A DNA stretch of 40,328 bases from Leptotrichia sp. oral taxon 879 str. F0557 (GCF_000469385.1 NZ_KI271347.1:1-40328); one strand, 5' to 3'; shown: positions 16,806 to 26,359, counted from the first letter of the stretch. The notes: a model not told the origin generated them from the letters alone. Numbers and translations: made by a program.

Positions 16806-16844
16806 TTAATCTATAAAAATTTAGGCAATAAATTACTAAAATTT

Positions 16845-16916
16845 ATACTATTTCTCATTAAACATAATTAGATTTATCGTAAATATAATTTCTATTTTTT
16901 TAATGGGATTTAGTAT
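16845..16916. repeat. Palindromic intergenic element, copy 2
   Basis: The arms at 16845-16862 and 16899-16916 are inverted repeats matching at 15 of 18 positions. They share the ATACTA ends and the CAT...AAA core with copy 1 at 8741-8815. The loop is AT-rich and not conserved. The rest of the gap to the next gene (16917-17173) shows no promoter I can support and no gene. Confidence 0.6.
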
Positions 16917-17173
16917 TATGAAAACTTATTTTTTAAAAAAGAAACTAGCACTAAGTAGATAATTGTAATTTTAGAAGGAATTAATAATTATGTTTGGCAG
17001 CTTATAGTTTAAAATTATAAATTGCAAAATTTAACAGAAACAGCATATTTAATGTCTTTTAGAAAATATCTAGGGATATAAAAGAACTTAGGGATTTATT
17101 TATCAATATTTAATAAATTTTCAAATAGGATAAATCAAAAAAACAGGAATAAAGGACATGAAAGGAGAAAAAC

Positions 17174-19441
17174 ATGAAAAAACTGATAATAACGTTAAAT
17201 TTAATTTCAGTTATTGTCTATGGAGCAAGTGAGTTAAGATATGTTAACAGTCAAACATATACTCGGAATAAAGATGATTATATAGTATATAAAAAGAATG
17301 AGGCAAGAAAGTCTGGAATAAATGACTATATTGGACTTTTTGATGGAACAATAGACTTGGATGATGTGAGCAAACTAGCAGGAATTCCTTTTCCAAAAGT
17401 ATGGTATTTTCCAGGGGCAGAAAACGAGGAGTTTCAAAAGGTAAAAAAGGATAAAAGCAGTGATAATCATCTTTCATCAATGTTCCGTGCATTCATAATG
17501 ATGGTAGGAAATGATTGGGGGTCACAAAATTACGGAAGACTTTATACAAGTTCATTGCAGGGGGAAAATCAGGCTGTGATGCCTTATGGGATTGCACAAA
17601 GCTCATTGACGATTACTAACAACTATAGCGGGCATTTGACCTCGCAAGCTCCGTATTACGGAAATGTGATAAACGAGATGTCTGCATTGCCAATGACAGG
17701 CAGAAGAATGCTTGATGCAGATTATACTGAAAACGGAAACCTGTTCATACAAGCCATGGAGAATGAAACTCCAATAAATACTGTGAAACTACAGAAAAAT
17801 ACATCAGGAACGAAATCAGGTCTTGTGAATATTGATAATTACACGGCAGTATCAAGCGGATATGGAATAGAAGCTCAGAAACTCATGAGAGCTGAAAGCA
17901 TACATGTTATTCAGGAGATTTGCGGAGGATGGAGTAGAGGATGGGAACAAGGGGGAGACTACAAGAACAGCTGGAAAGATGTTACGACTCAAAGCTCAGG
18001 AGAAACTACCTTGGATTTTTTGGACAAAGAAAAAAAATTGAGAAATGGAAAGCTTGCCAAAATGGTGGAACATGGATACGCAAAGAATGAATGTGTGCTT
18101 TCATCCGAAAAGACGGATATTGCTTCACTACCCCTGTTGTCAAGAGCGCATACTGTGGTTGCCAATGGACAGGTATGGAATGGAAATAGGGTAACAAATG
18201 GAACTTCCTTTGCAGCTCCAAAGATTGCAGGACTTGCAGCTAAGATACAGGAGAAGTTTCCAGGGATGAGCTATCATCAAATCAAACAGCTGATACTTAC
18301 GACAGCAAACAGAACAGAAGACAGATTATCTAGTTTCATAGGGTGGGGTACGCTTAATGAAACTAAGGCATTGAATGGTCCTTCTATGCTTAATGCAGGA
18401 CTTATTGAGGAAGAAAAATTTTTTACAGGGATGTACGATAAAGTAATGGCAAAAGATGGAACTAAATTTTTTTGGGCTGAAGTTCCGCAAGGAGCAAAGT
18501 GGAAATGGAGCAACGACATATTTCCGGGATTTGAGGACAAACCTAGTGGATATGATACATTTGACACGGCTCTTACAGGGGAGCGTCCTGATGGAAGAAT
18601 GGCAAGTGCACTGAGTTATGCTTCTGTTGTTGAAGGAATAAATATTGCAAGATATGTACCTAATGAAAAGAACTTCTACTATGACGAAGATGACATGGAA
18701 ACAAGAGCAGGATTAAGAAAGGCTGGAAATGGAATATTGGAGCTTAATGCAAATTTGAGATACAGGGAAGTAACTCAAATTCTTCAAGGGAAATTTATCC
18801 TTAATGGAAACTCTGATAGTGAACTAAGAGTATTCAAAAACGCAACACTGGAAATCAATGGAAATAGGAATATCCAAAGTTTAATTGCTGATGGAGGAAA
18901 AGTGAGCCTTAATGGAAACATGACAATAAATCATTTTGGAATTGATTCAGGGGATATAAGTTTTTCTGGAAATATCACAATAAATAACCTTTATGTAAAA
19001 AATGAGGCAGAAAAACAGAAGTACATGTCAATGAAAAATCTTAAAATAGGTAAAGTGTTTTTTAGAGATTTTGAGCCTGTAAATGCGATAATTAATAATA
19101 AGAAGGTCGCAAATATTAAGCATGAATACTTTATGAATAATTTTTCTTCTTCCCCTAAGACTTTAGGGATATATGATATAGACAAGAAAGAAATTTTTGC
19201 GAAGATTAGGGAAAGATACAAAACAAATGCAGATTCTCCAAACAGGGAATATATTCCAGGATACAAAGATGGAGGATTTACAGCTGACAGAGATCCCGAC
19301 GCTGAAAGATTTAATTATAGATACTACCTAGGTGGTACAATGTGGTTCATGGGATTTAGTCCAAACCTTAAAACAACAGGTAAGGACTGGAAAATGTATG
19401 ACTATCAGGCAGTACAAGGAAAATTTAAAAAGATAGAATAA
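17174..19441 (+). CDS. Divergent subtilisin-like (S8) serine protease, exported
   Basis: This 755-residue protein has a signal peptide (KKLIITLNLISVIVYGASEL). The serine motif is clear: NGTSFAAPKIAGLAAKIQ with S345. The other two catalytic motifs are poor. D57 in IGLFDGTIDL is a plausible aspartate. H99 in DNHLSSM is a candidate histidine, but the usual HGT is absent. Downstream is a beta-helix-like stretch with repeated LNGN, INGN and FSGN turns (about 530-620), as in fusobacterial serine autotransporters. The protein ends without a recognisable membrane barrel. It may be a shortened autotransporter, a protein anchored by another route, or an inactive relative. Cleavage of surface proteins, possibly the autotransporter upstream, is a reasonable guess. 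Confidence 0.75.
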   Translation: MKKLIITLNLISVIVYGASELRYVNSQTYTRNKDDYIVYKKNEARKSGINDYIGLFDGTIDLDDVSKLAGIPFPKVWYFPGAENEEFQKVKKDKSSDNHLSSMFRAFIMMVGNDWGSQNYGRLYTSSLQGENQAVMPYGIAQSSLTITNNYSGHLTSQAPYYGNVINEMSALPMTGRRMLDADYTENGNLFIQAMENETPINTVKLQKNTSGTKSGLVNIDNYTAVSSGYGIEAQKLMRAESIHVIQEICGGWSRGWEQGGDYKNSWKDVTTQSSGETTLDFLDKEKKLRNGKLAKMVEHGYAKNECVLSSEKTDIASLPLLSRAHTVVANGQVWNGNRVTNGTSFAAPKIAGLAAKIQEKFPGMSYHQIKQLILTTANRTEDRLSSFIGWGTLNETKALNGPSMLNAGLIEEEKFFTGMYDKVMAKDGTKFFWAEVPQGAKWKWSNDIFPGFEDKPSGYDTFDTALTGERPDGRMASALSYASVVEGINIARYVPNEKNFYYDEDDMETRAGLRKAGNGILELNANLRYREVTQILQGKFILNGNSDSELRVFKNATLEINGNRNIQSLIADGGKVSLNGNMTINHFGIDSGDISFSGNITINNLYVKNEAEKQKYMSMKNLKIGKVFFRDFEPVNAIINNKKVANIKHEYFMNNFSSSPKTLGIYDIDKKEIFAKIRERYKTNADSPNREYIPGYKDGGFTADRDPDAERFNYRYYLGGTMWFMGFSPNLKTTGKDWKMYDYQAVQGKFKKIE

Positions 19442-19619
19442 TGAATCTTTTTAATTTATAGAATGATAGGAAATATTACTGAAAATACAGAATATCATAG
19501 TTTTTTAAAAAAGGACTTAGTTGATATTTTGAAAATTATTCTGATAAATCAAAAGATAATCAACATATGATTATAACTGATGTAAGGTTTGAATAAAAAA
19601 AATTGTATATTTAATTTTT

Positions 19620-19678
19620 AAGATATTTTTGTTATTAGAGTTACTATTGTAATTTTTAACTAAGATATCTTTTTTTTA
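19620..19678 (+). terminator. Probable terminator after the subtilase gene
   Basis: AAGATAT (19620-19626) pairs with ATATCTT (19665-19671). An inner GTTA/TAAC pairing is present and a T run follows to 19677. The loop is long, so confidence is moderate. Confidence 0.55.
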
Positions 19679-19814
19679 TTCAAAATTATTTAGAATCAGA
19701 TTTTATATAGTTTTGTTTTCTTCTTTAAATATTTAAATAATTATAATTATGTTTTATAAAAAAGAAATAAAAGTATAAAAATTACAAAATAATTTATTAT
19801 TTTAAATAAAAGTG

Positions 19815-19843
19815 TTGATAAAAAACAAAATATATATTATAAT
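19815..19843 (+). promoter_or_regulatory. Promoter of the M48 protease/DKNYY operon
   Basis: TTGATA (19815-19820) and TATAAT (19838-19843) are 17 bp apart. The transcript would begin near 19850 and first meet a short ORF at 19930 before the protease gene. Confidence 0.75.
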
Positions 19844-19929
19844 TACTTTATAAAAATACAGAAATAAAATTATGTTATTGCTAATAGAAATTTCTATAAA
19901 AAAATTAATTAAGAAAGGAGGTTAGATTT

Positions 19930-19971
19930 ATGAAATTTAATTTTACCAATGAATTTAATTTATTGTGTTGA
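19930..19971 (+). CDS. Possible 13-codon ORF with a very strong ribosome binding site
   Basis: AAGGAGG (19915-19921) lies 8 nt before an ATG that opens a 13-residue frame (MKFNFTNEFNLLC) ending in TGA. It is the best Shine-Dalgarno match in this region and sits on the leader of the next operon. It could be a leader peptide, a small protein, or the start of a lost gene. No other feature explains this ribosome binding site. Confidence 0.4.
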   Translation: MKFNFTNEFNLLC

Positions 19972-20049
19972 TAATGAAAAATATTAAAATTATTAATTTT
20001 TGATTGTAACTGAATAATAAAACAAATAACTAAGTTAGGAGAGATTAGA

Positions 20050-20253
20050 ATGTATTTTATTGATTTTTTTAAAAAAGTATTTAAGTTAAAAAATATTGGG
20101 ATAATTGTATGGATGGTAATAAATTTATATATAATAATTAGTTTTTTTCCAACAACTGAAGGAGTCACAAATGGCTCTGAGGCATTAGTGGCCATAATTC
20201 GAGGAGTTATTGTATATGCGATTTGTAGCGTTGGCATTATCTCCAATAGGTGA
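20050..20253 (+). pseudogene. N-terminal fragment of an M48 metalloprotease, cut off by a frameshift
   Basis: The 67-codon frame encodes the amphipathic start and first membrane helix typical of HtpX-like proteases (IGIIVWMVINLYIIISFF) and then a second hydrophobic stretch. It is terminated by TGA at 20251-20253. The rest of the protease continues in the +1 frame from about 20210. Removing one base near 20220 would join the two frames into one protein with an uninterrupted second helix running into ALSPIGEAI. AGGAG is 8 nt before the ATG, so this is the natural start of the gene. A sequencing error is possible. Confidence 0.7.
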
Positions 20254-21928
20254 GGCGATTTTTAGGTCAATGAACGGATGTAGAGAAATTGTTGATTCAT
20301 CCATTCTTAACCGATTGACACCATTATTTAATGAAATTTATGAAAAAGCTAAGTTAAAAGATCCGAATTTGTCACAGAACATTAAACTGTACATCGTAGA
20401 CCAGCCCTATCCAAATGCCTTTGCACTTGGAAGAAATACAGTTTGTGTAACAAACGGACTGTTGCATCTGGATGATGCTGAAATAAAAGGTATTTTTGCT
20501 CATGAGTTTGCACATCTGTCAAATAAAGATACAGATATTGCGTTGTTTATATATGTAGGAAATTTACTTGCTTCGTTGATGTTTCTTATTCTTAGAGTCA
20601 TACTTTTTATAATAAGTTTTCTTATGATAAGTTTTTCTGAATCAAACAGCACATATGAAACGTATGATGCTTATGGAAGACGACAAAGAAAAAAAGGTGG
20701 AGCTTTAAAAGGATTTGTCTTGGCAGCAGGTCTTGATATGATTTATGTGGCGATAATTGGACTATATACAAAATTAGGAATAATTTTAGTAAGTCATTCA
20801 AGCAGAAATCATGAATTTGCAGCAGATAAATTTGCGTATAACTTGGGGTATGGAAGGGAGTTAAGAGACGCTTTGGTAGAATTGCAGGGAGAAGCTGAAA
20901 AGCCAACAGGCTTTGTAGCAAACCTTATGGCAACTCATCCTAAAACAGCATTAAGAATTGAAAAATTAAATATGTATTTATCAGGAAATTTTGATGATGA
21001 TTTGAATAAATCTATAGATGAAGAGCCACAAACATCAAATGACAAAACTGACACAGCTGATTATAATACAAGTAAAACAGATTATTCATCAGCTAGTTCA
21101 AACGATACGGCTTCCTTTAACAAAGAAGAGAGAAAATATTCAGTTGATTCCAATGACACAATGAGACAGCCAACAATTAACGGTGTAATTTTTATTGATG
21201 ATGATATAAATTCTGATAAAAATATCAATAATATTAAGAATCAGAAAATTATAAACGAAAGAACAACAGCTTCAAATACAGCAACTTTTAATAAAAATGA
21301 AGAAAAAATTAGTTCAACTGATGTATCAAAACAGCATAATGATACAACTTTCAGGGAAGATAATAGCAAAAAGGGTAGTTATGAAAAAATAGAGGATACA
21401 AAAGCAAAAACGAAAGTGGAAGTGACTAGCTCAAGTCAAAAAAATAATGATAGAATATTTTATATAGGATTATTTGCTTCAAGTTTTATTCAAATTATTC
21501 CAGCGATTTTTACAAAGACTGCTTTTTTGTTACTTAATGTTGGAGTTATATTTGGTGATAAATTCCAGCTATATGACTTAGCTATAAGCATTACTTATTT
21601 TGCCGATGCACTTGGTGAAGTATTTGATAAGATAATATATTTATTTACACGAGAATTATATTTAGCATGTGATATAATTTTAATATTATTATCAATACTA
21701 ATAATTATAAAATTAAATAAAGAAAACAGGGGAAATGAATTAAAACGAATAAATTATTTATCAGCAATAGTTGGGAGCTGTATGCGTATTTTTATTCGAA
21801 TAGCAAGTTATTATTATATAATGGATTTAAAGAATTTAGATAATTTGTGTGATGTTATTTTATTAATATCAGCTATCACAAATGGAATTCTTATCTTCAA
21901 AAGAAAAAAGAACAATAAAAAATATTAA
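20216..21928 (+). CDS. htpX: M48 family membrane metalloprotease (HtpX-like), catalytic part
   Basis: This is a zinc endopeptidase of the inner membrane, of the kind that degrades misfolded membrane proteins. The zinc site is complete: HEFAH (H96, E97, H100) and the third ligand E200 in RNHEFAADKFA. Two membrane helices lie at about 115-140 and 165-190. After the protease domain comes a ~150-residue low-complexity linker rich in S, T, N and D. It is followed by a C-terminal hydrophobic region with several helices, which standard HtpX proteins lack. The N-terminal anchor is in a different frame just upstream. GAGGAG at 20201-20206 is 9 nt before this ATG, so the catalytic part might still be translated alone; a TTG at 20210 is the other option. 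Confidence 0.75.
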   Translation: MRFVALALSPIGEAIFRSMNGCREIVDSSILNRLTPLFNEIYEKAKLKDPNLSQNIKLYIVDQPYPNAFALGRNTVCVTNGLLHLDDAEIKGIFAHEFAHLSNKDTDIALFIYVGNLLASLMFLILRVILFIISFLMISFSESNSTYETYDAYGRRQRKKGGALKGFVLAAGLDMIYVAIIGLYTKLGIILVSHSSRNHEFAADKFAYNLGYGRELRDALVELQGEAEKPTGFVANLMATHPKTALRIEKLNMYLSGNFDDDLNKSIDEEPQTSNDKTDTADYNTSKTDYSSASSNDTASFNKEERKYSVDSNDTMRQPTINGVIFIDDDINSDKNINNIKNQKIINERTTASNTATFNKNEEKISSTDVSKQHNDTTFREDNSKKGSYEKIEDTKAKTKVEVTSSSQKNNDRIFYIGLFASSFIQIIPAIFTKTAFLLLNVGVIFGDKFQLYDLAISITYFADALGEVFDKIIYLFTRELYLACDIILILLSILIIIKLNKENRGNELKRINYLSAIVGSCMRIFIRIASYYYIMDLKNLDNLCDVILLISAITNGILIFKRKKNNKKY

Positions 21929-21960
21929 ATTATTTAAAAAATGTGGTTGGAGGGATTTTT

Positions 21961-23904
21961 ATGAAGAATAAATTTTTTAGAGTTATATTAGGGGTATTTG
22001 TTTTAGCGAATCTGGGAATGGCGGAATATGTGAAAAGGAATAATGAAATTTATTATAAGTATTCTAAAGAAGACGATATAGGGATTAAGGTAAAAAATGT
22101 TAATTTAAATACATTTAAAATATTGAATGATAGATATGCAAAAGATGATAAAAGTGTTTATTTTTCAGGAAATAAATCGTTTGAAGATGTGGACAGTAAA
22201 ACTTTTGAAGTGCTGCCAAACTATTATTCAAAAGATAAAAATAATGTTTATAGGCCAATTAATGAATGGATCCGCAAAATAAATGGAGCAAATCCAAAAA
22301 CAATAAAAGCTTTGGGTTATTTTTATTCAAAAGATGATAAAAATGTGTTCTATGGTTCAGATAAAATTTTAAATGCAGATGTAAATTCGTTTGTGGTTTT
22401 GGAGGGAGACCATAGTTATGCAAAAGATAAAAATTCAGTCTATTATTCAGGAGAAAAAATTGAAGGTGCGAATCCAAAAACATTTAAAATAATTTCGGAT
22501 GGAATGTATTCAAAGGATGATAAAAATGTGTATGCGACAGTAGACATTATAAAAGGTGCAGATCCTCAAACTTTTAGAAGAATTTCTGAAACAAATTATG
22601 CCAGAGATAAGAATAACCTGTATTATTACTTTGGAGAGGTTAAAAATCTTGGAAAAATAAATGAAAAAGATTTTAAAGTTTTGGATAGTGATTTGGTTAA
22701 AAATGGAAATGAAATCTACTATTTGGGAGAAAAAGCGAATATAAAAAATCCTGAAAAATTTGAACCAATAAAAGCTTCAGATGATAAACGTATTCTTTAT
22801 GGAAAAGATGATGAAAATGTATATGCAGTAACGTCAGATGAAAAGCATGGATATTTTAAGGTTATAAAAAATGCTGATAAAGATACTTTTGAAGTAATGG
22901 AGAAAGATACCAGATATTCAAAAGATAAAAATAATGTTTATTATGCAGGGTATAATGTTGTGCAGTTACAGGATGCAGATAAAAATAGTTTTACTATTGT
23001 AGAAGATGAAGATTTTTCATACGATAAAAAAAATGTTTATTATGCAGGAAGAAAACTAAATGATATAAGTCCAAATGGCTTTAAAGTTACAAGACTGGTT
23101 AATAGACGAAATATACCGCTTAATTTTTTAAATGACAATAAGAATATATACAAACTTATTGACATATTTGATGAAGAAACTGGCGAGCTGAAAAGTGTAA
23201 AAACAGCCGTTGTAAAAAATCCTAAGGTAGATTCTAAAACTTTTGAAATATTTAGTTATTCGGAAAATTATTTCCGTGATAAAAATAACGTGTATTATGA
23301 AAATGAATTGTATAAAATGGGCTTGAAAAAAATAGAAGGTGCAGATAGAAACAGTTTTGAAGTTTTGAATGATGAATTTTCAAAAGACAAAAACAATGTC
23401 TATTATTATGGAAATAAAATGAAAGGTATAAGTCCAGTTGGATTGGAGTTTGTGGATAGTAACTTTAAAAATGGTGAAGATATTATTTCTTTTTTTAAAA
23501 CTAAAGATAAAGTTTATGCCTTGAAAACTAGAACTGGTAAAGAAGCATACGAAATAGTCCCTTTAAATTTTGACGCAACTTCTTTTAAAGATTCCAATGC
23601 TGATTATCCGTATGGATCTAAATTTGAGGGTTATTTTCAGGACAAAAACGGAGTTTATTATTTTGACATGTCTAAATTGGATAAATTAACTCCAAATAAT
23701 ATTTTTTCAAAAGTAGAAGGTGCTGATACTTCGTCATTTGTACAGTTAATGTTTGGTTATGCAAAGGATAAGAACAAGGTATATCGTGGGAATCAGGAAA
23801 TTAAAGGTGCAGATCCAGAAAGTTTTAAAATAATTGAGACAAGCGGGAAAGTTATAGTAAAGGATAAAAATAGGGCTTATAGGGAAATAAAAGAAGAATT
23901 TTAA
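21961..23904 (+). CDS. Exported DKNYY-repeat protein
   Basis: This 647-residue protein has a signal peptide (RVILGVFVLANLGMAEYV). It then consists almost entirely of DKNYY units, about fifteen copies of a YxKDKNNVYYxG motif alternating with GADxxTFxxL segments. The repeats probably form an extended beta-rich fold. The family is common in envelope proteins of Gram-negative bacteria and its function is not established. The ATG is chosen because GGAGGG lies 6 nt upstream; an in-frame GTG at 21943 precedes that site. It follows the M48 protease by 32 nt without a terminator, so the two are likely co-transcribed. Confidence 0.85.
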   Translation: MKNKFFRVILGVFVLANLGMAEYVKRNNEIYYKYSKEDDIGIKVKNVNLNTFKILNDRYAKDDKSVYFSGNKSFEDVDSKTFEVLPNYYSKDKNNVYRPINEWIRKINGANPKTIKALGYFYSKDDKNVFYGSDKILNADVNSFVVLEGDHSYAKDKNSVYYSGEKIEGANPKTFKIISDGMYSKDDKNVYATVDIIKGADPQTFRRISETNYARDKNNLYYYFGEVKNLGKINEKDFKVLDSDLVKNGNEIYYLGEKANIKNPEKFEPIKASDDKRILYGKDDENVYAVTSDEKHGYFKVIKNADKDTFEVMEKDTRYSKDKNNVYYAGYNVVQLQDADKNSFTIVEDEDFSYDKKNVYYAGRKLNDISPNGFKVTRLVNRRNIPLNFLNDNKNIYKLIDIFDEETGELKSVKTAVVKNPKVDSKTFEIFSYSENYFRDKNNVYYENELYKMGLKKIEGADRNSFEVLNDEFSKDKNNVYYYGNKMKGISPVGLEFVDSNFKNGEDIISFFKTKDKVYALKTRTGKEAYEIVPLNFDATSFKDSNADYPYGSKFEGYFQDKNGVYYFDMSKLDKLTPNNIFSKVEGADTSSFVQLMFGYAKDKNKVYRGNQEIKGADPESFKIIETSGKVIVKDKNRAYREIKEEF

Positions 23905-23942
23905 ATTGCACAGAAAAAGTTAGTGAAATTTAGTGATAAATA

Positions 23943-23951
23943 TGCTATAAT
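23943..23951 (+). promoter_or_regulatory. Extended -10 promoter of the chaperone cluster
   Basis: TGCTATAAT (23943-23951) is an extended -10 element. No good -35 is present at the usual distance, as expected for this class. It lies about 90 bp before the GrpE-like gene. Confidence 0.55.
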
Positions 23952-24039
23952 ACAATAAATTGTCTAAATGTATTAAAAACATATTTAATATTAAATATAA
24001 TTTGGTAAGAAATTAAGGATACATGAAAGGACAATGATT

Positions 24040-24633
24040 ATGGAAGCGGAAAAAATTGAGAAAAGGGGCGTATCAAAAATATTTCATCCAGCTTTAAAAA
24101 ATGAAGCAGTAAAATTGGATGCTGAAGAAAAAAGTGTATTTGAAGAGATTCAGGAACTTAATGAAAAAATGGATGTTATGAATGATACGGTTTCTCAAAA
24201 AATCTTAAATATAGATTTTGAAAAAAATATAGTCGACAAATTGCACAAGGAACTTCAAGACTATAAAGATGATCTTTATTTTCAGCTTATAAAACCTCTT
24301 ATAATGGATTTGATAAATATGAGGGAAAGGATGAGAAGAGCTGTAAAACATTCTTCCAAAGAAACTGATGAAAAAAAAGTTGAAATGCTTGAAAGTTATG
24401 TGGAAGAAATTGAAACTATTTTAGAAAATAATAATATAGAAATTTACGAAACTAAAAAAGAAAAAGATGATTACAAGGTAAAGAAACAACGTATAGTAAA
24501 ACAAATAAAAACATCAGATGAAAAATTACATGGAAAAATTTGTAATATTTTAACGAATGGATATATTTATACAGAAAAAAATAAAATTATCTTTCCAGAA
24601 AAAGTAGAAGTATATGTTTATAAAAACAATTAA
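24040..24633 (+). CDS. GrpE-like nucleotide exchange factor of an accessory Hsp70
   Basis: This 197-residue protein probably releases ADP from the Hsp70 encoded next. It has the GrpE plan: a long charged coiled coil (about 25-80), a central helical part with DYKDDLYFQLIKPLIMDLIN, and a C-terminal beta part (NGYIYTEKNKIIFPEKVEV) that resembles the GrpE wing ending in GY...RPAxVxV. The similarity is in layout rather than strict identity, and the N-terminal ~20 residues are not typical. The ATG at 24040 has GAAAGG at a normal distance; the ATG at 24034 is too close. The stop codon directly abuts the reading frame of the Hsp70 gene, which indicates one operon. The genome presumably has its main grpE elsewhere. 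Confidence 0.65.
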   Translation: MEAEKIEKRGVSKIFHPALKNEAVKLDAEEKSVFEEIQELNEKMDVMNDTVSQKILNIDFEKNIVDKLHKELQDYKDDLYFQLIKPLIMDLINMRERMRRAVKHSSKETDEKKVEMLESYVEEIETILENNNIEIYETKKEKDDYKVKKQRIVKQIKTSDEKLHGKICNILTNGYIYTEKNKIIFPEKVEVYVYKNN

Positions 24634-24651
24634 ATGAAAGGAAGAATAAAA

Positions 24652-26298
24652 ATGTCAAAATATGTATTTGGAATTGATTTAGGAACAACATATTCTTGTA
24701 TAGCTCGTGTAGATGAAACAGGAAGAGCAGAAGTGATTAAAAACTTAGAAGGCGAAAACATAACACCTTCTGTAGTAGCTTTTGAAGATAATAGTGTAAT
24801 CGTGGGAAGCGATGCAAAAGAAGAATCAAGCATAAAGCCAGAAACAACAGTGTTATTAGTAAAATCTTACATGGGGAAAAAAACTAGCATGCTTGATTAT
24901 AATGGCGAGCCTAAAATGCCGGAAGAAATTTCATCATATATTTTAAAAAAACTTGCAAGAGATGCTTCGGAACGGCTTGGAGTCGAAGTGAGAGATGTTG
25001 TGATAACTTGTCCTGCATATTTTGGAACAGCAGAACGTACAGCTACTAAAAATGCTGGTAAAATTGCTGGATTGAATGTTTTAGAAATTATAAGCGAACC
25101 GACAGCTGCAGCAATATATTATGGCTGCACAAGAAAACATGATGAAAAGACAGTTCTAGTGTATGATCTTGGTGGAGGAACGTTTGATGTTACAGTTATG
25201 AGAATAAGTGCTGATAAGATAGAAGTTATATGTTCTGACGGAGATCATGATTTAGGCGGTAAAAATTGGGATGAAACATTAATGTCTTATTTAATTAATC
25301 AGTTTAGTGAAAAAGTTGGATATGAAGTGGAACCAGATGAATACTTGGATCAGAGATTAAGGGAACTGGCTGAAAAATTAAAAAAGAGATTAACTTCAAG
25401 CACTAAAGCAAGTGGAATACTGGAAGGTGATGGAAGGCAGGAAAAATTAACAATAACTAGAGAAGAATTTGAGAGAATGACATCGGTATATCTTAGAGAA
25501 ACAATGAATAAAGTGGACTCTGTACTTGAAATAGCGCAAAGTAAAGGATATCAAGTTGATGAAGTTCTTTTGGTTGGGGGATCAACAAGAATGCCTCAAA
25601 TAAAGGAAACGCTGGAGAAAAAATTTGAAAAAGAAAAAGTTCAGTTTCTTGAACCTGACGAAGCTGTAGCTAAAGGAGCCGCAATTCATGCTGTGAATGT
25701 TTATGTAAATAATCAGAAAAATCTTACCGAAAAGGATTTTGAATCTGAAGAAGACGTGCAAGTAAATATTGATGGAGATATAAAAGAGTTAAATGCAAAA
25801 GACTATAAGGAAAAATTAAGTTTTTCTCCAGAAATAATGAGTCTAGGAGGTAAGGCAAGGGAAGTTGTTATGGCAACAACAAAAAGCTTTGCATTAAATC
25901 CTATTGTAAATGGTAAACAGATTGGTTATAATATGATTATAAAGAATCAGCCTTTAAATAACGGTTTTTTAGAAGTTTCAAAAGTTTTTGGAACTTATCT
26001 TGAAAATCAAGAAAGTGTAAATATAGCAATATATGAAAATGACAGTATGGAAGAGTATTTTGAATTGGAGGAAAATTTGAAACTAGGAGATATAAATTTG
26101 GAATTGCCTAAAATTCTTCCAAAACAATCTCCAATAGAAATAACTTTAAAATTAACTAAAGAGGGAATCCTTGAAGTAAAGGGACTTGACAAAACTAGTA
26201 ATAAGGAAGTAAAGGTTGAGATGAATACAAAAGGGATTATGTCGAAAGATGAACTGGAGAAAATAAAACTTAAGGTTCAAGGTATAACATTAATATAA
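24652..26298 (+). CDS. Accessory Hsp70 (DnaK-like) chaperone without a lid domain
   Basis: This 548-residue protein has a complete Hsp70 ATPase domain (1-375): phosphate loop FGIDLGTTYSC, ISEPTAAAIYYG, second phosphate loop VYDLGGGTFDV and adenosine motif VLLVGGSTRMPQI. The interdomain linker and the start of the substrate domain are unusual. The normal DVTPLSLG is replaced by an acidic insertion of about 45 residues leading to IMSLGGKAREVV. The beta-sandwich follows, but the chain ends after NTKGIMSKDELEKIK, so the helical lid is missing. It is about 90 residues shorter than DnaK. Its neighbours supply an exchange factor and a J-like protein. It is probably a specialised chaperone with its own clients and not the housekeeping DnaK. 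Confidence 0.88.
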   Translation: MSKYVFGIDLGTTYSCIARVDETGRAEVIKNLEGENITPSVVAFEDNSVIVGSDAKEESSIKPETTVLLVKSYMGKKTSMLDYNGEPKMPEEISSYILKKLARDASERLGVEVRDVVITCPAYFGTAERTATKNAGKIAGLNVLEIISEPTAAAIYYGCTRKHDEKTVLVYDLGGGTFDVTVMRISADKIEVICSDGDHDLGGKNWDETLMSYLINQFSEKVGYEVEPDEYLDQRLRELAEKLKKRLTSSTKASGILEGDGRQEKLTITREEFERMTSVYLRETMNKVDSVLEIAQSKGYQVDEVLLVGGSTRMPQIKETLEKKFEKEKVQFLEPDEAVAKGAAIHAVNVYVNNQKNLTEKDFESEEDVQVNIDGDIKELNAKDYKEKLSFSPEIMSLGGKAREVVMATTKSFALNPIVNGKQIGYNMIIKNQPLNNGFLEVSKVFGTYLENQESVNIAIYENDSMEEYFELEENLKLGDINLELPKILPKQSPIEITLKLTKEGILEVKGLDKTSNKEVKVEMNTKGIMSKDELEKIKLKVQGITLI

Positions 26299-26317
26299 AA
26301 ATTATTTTTATAAAATG

Positions 26318-26359
26318 CTCAAGTTTTTTAATATCTAAATTGATATTATGGAATTTGAG
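26318..26359 (+). terminator. Imperfect hairpin after the Hsp70 gene
   Basis: CTCAA (26318-26322) and TTGAG (26355-26359) enclose AATATC (26330-26335) and GATATT (26342-26347). A T-rich tract follows. It may terminate or attenuate before the J-like gene. TATAAT at 26388-26393 lacks a clear -35, so a promoter in this 200-bp gap is uncertain. Confidence 0.4.

Noticed and set aside
22141-23880. Regular repeats that might suggest a CRISPR array
   Set aside because: The repeats are degenerate at the DNA level, in frame, and encode the DKNYY protein.
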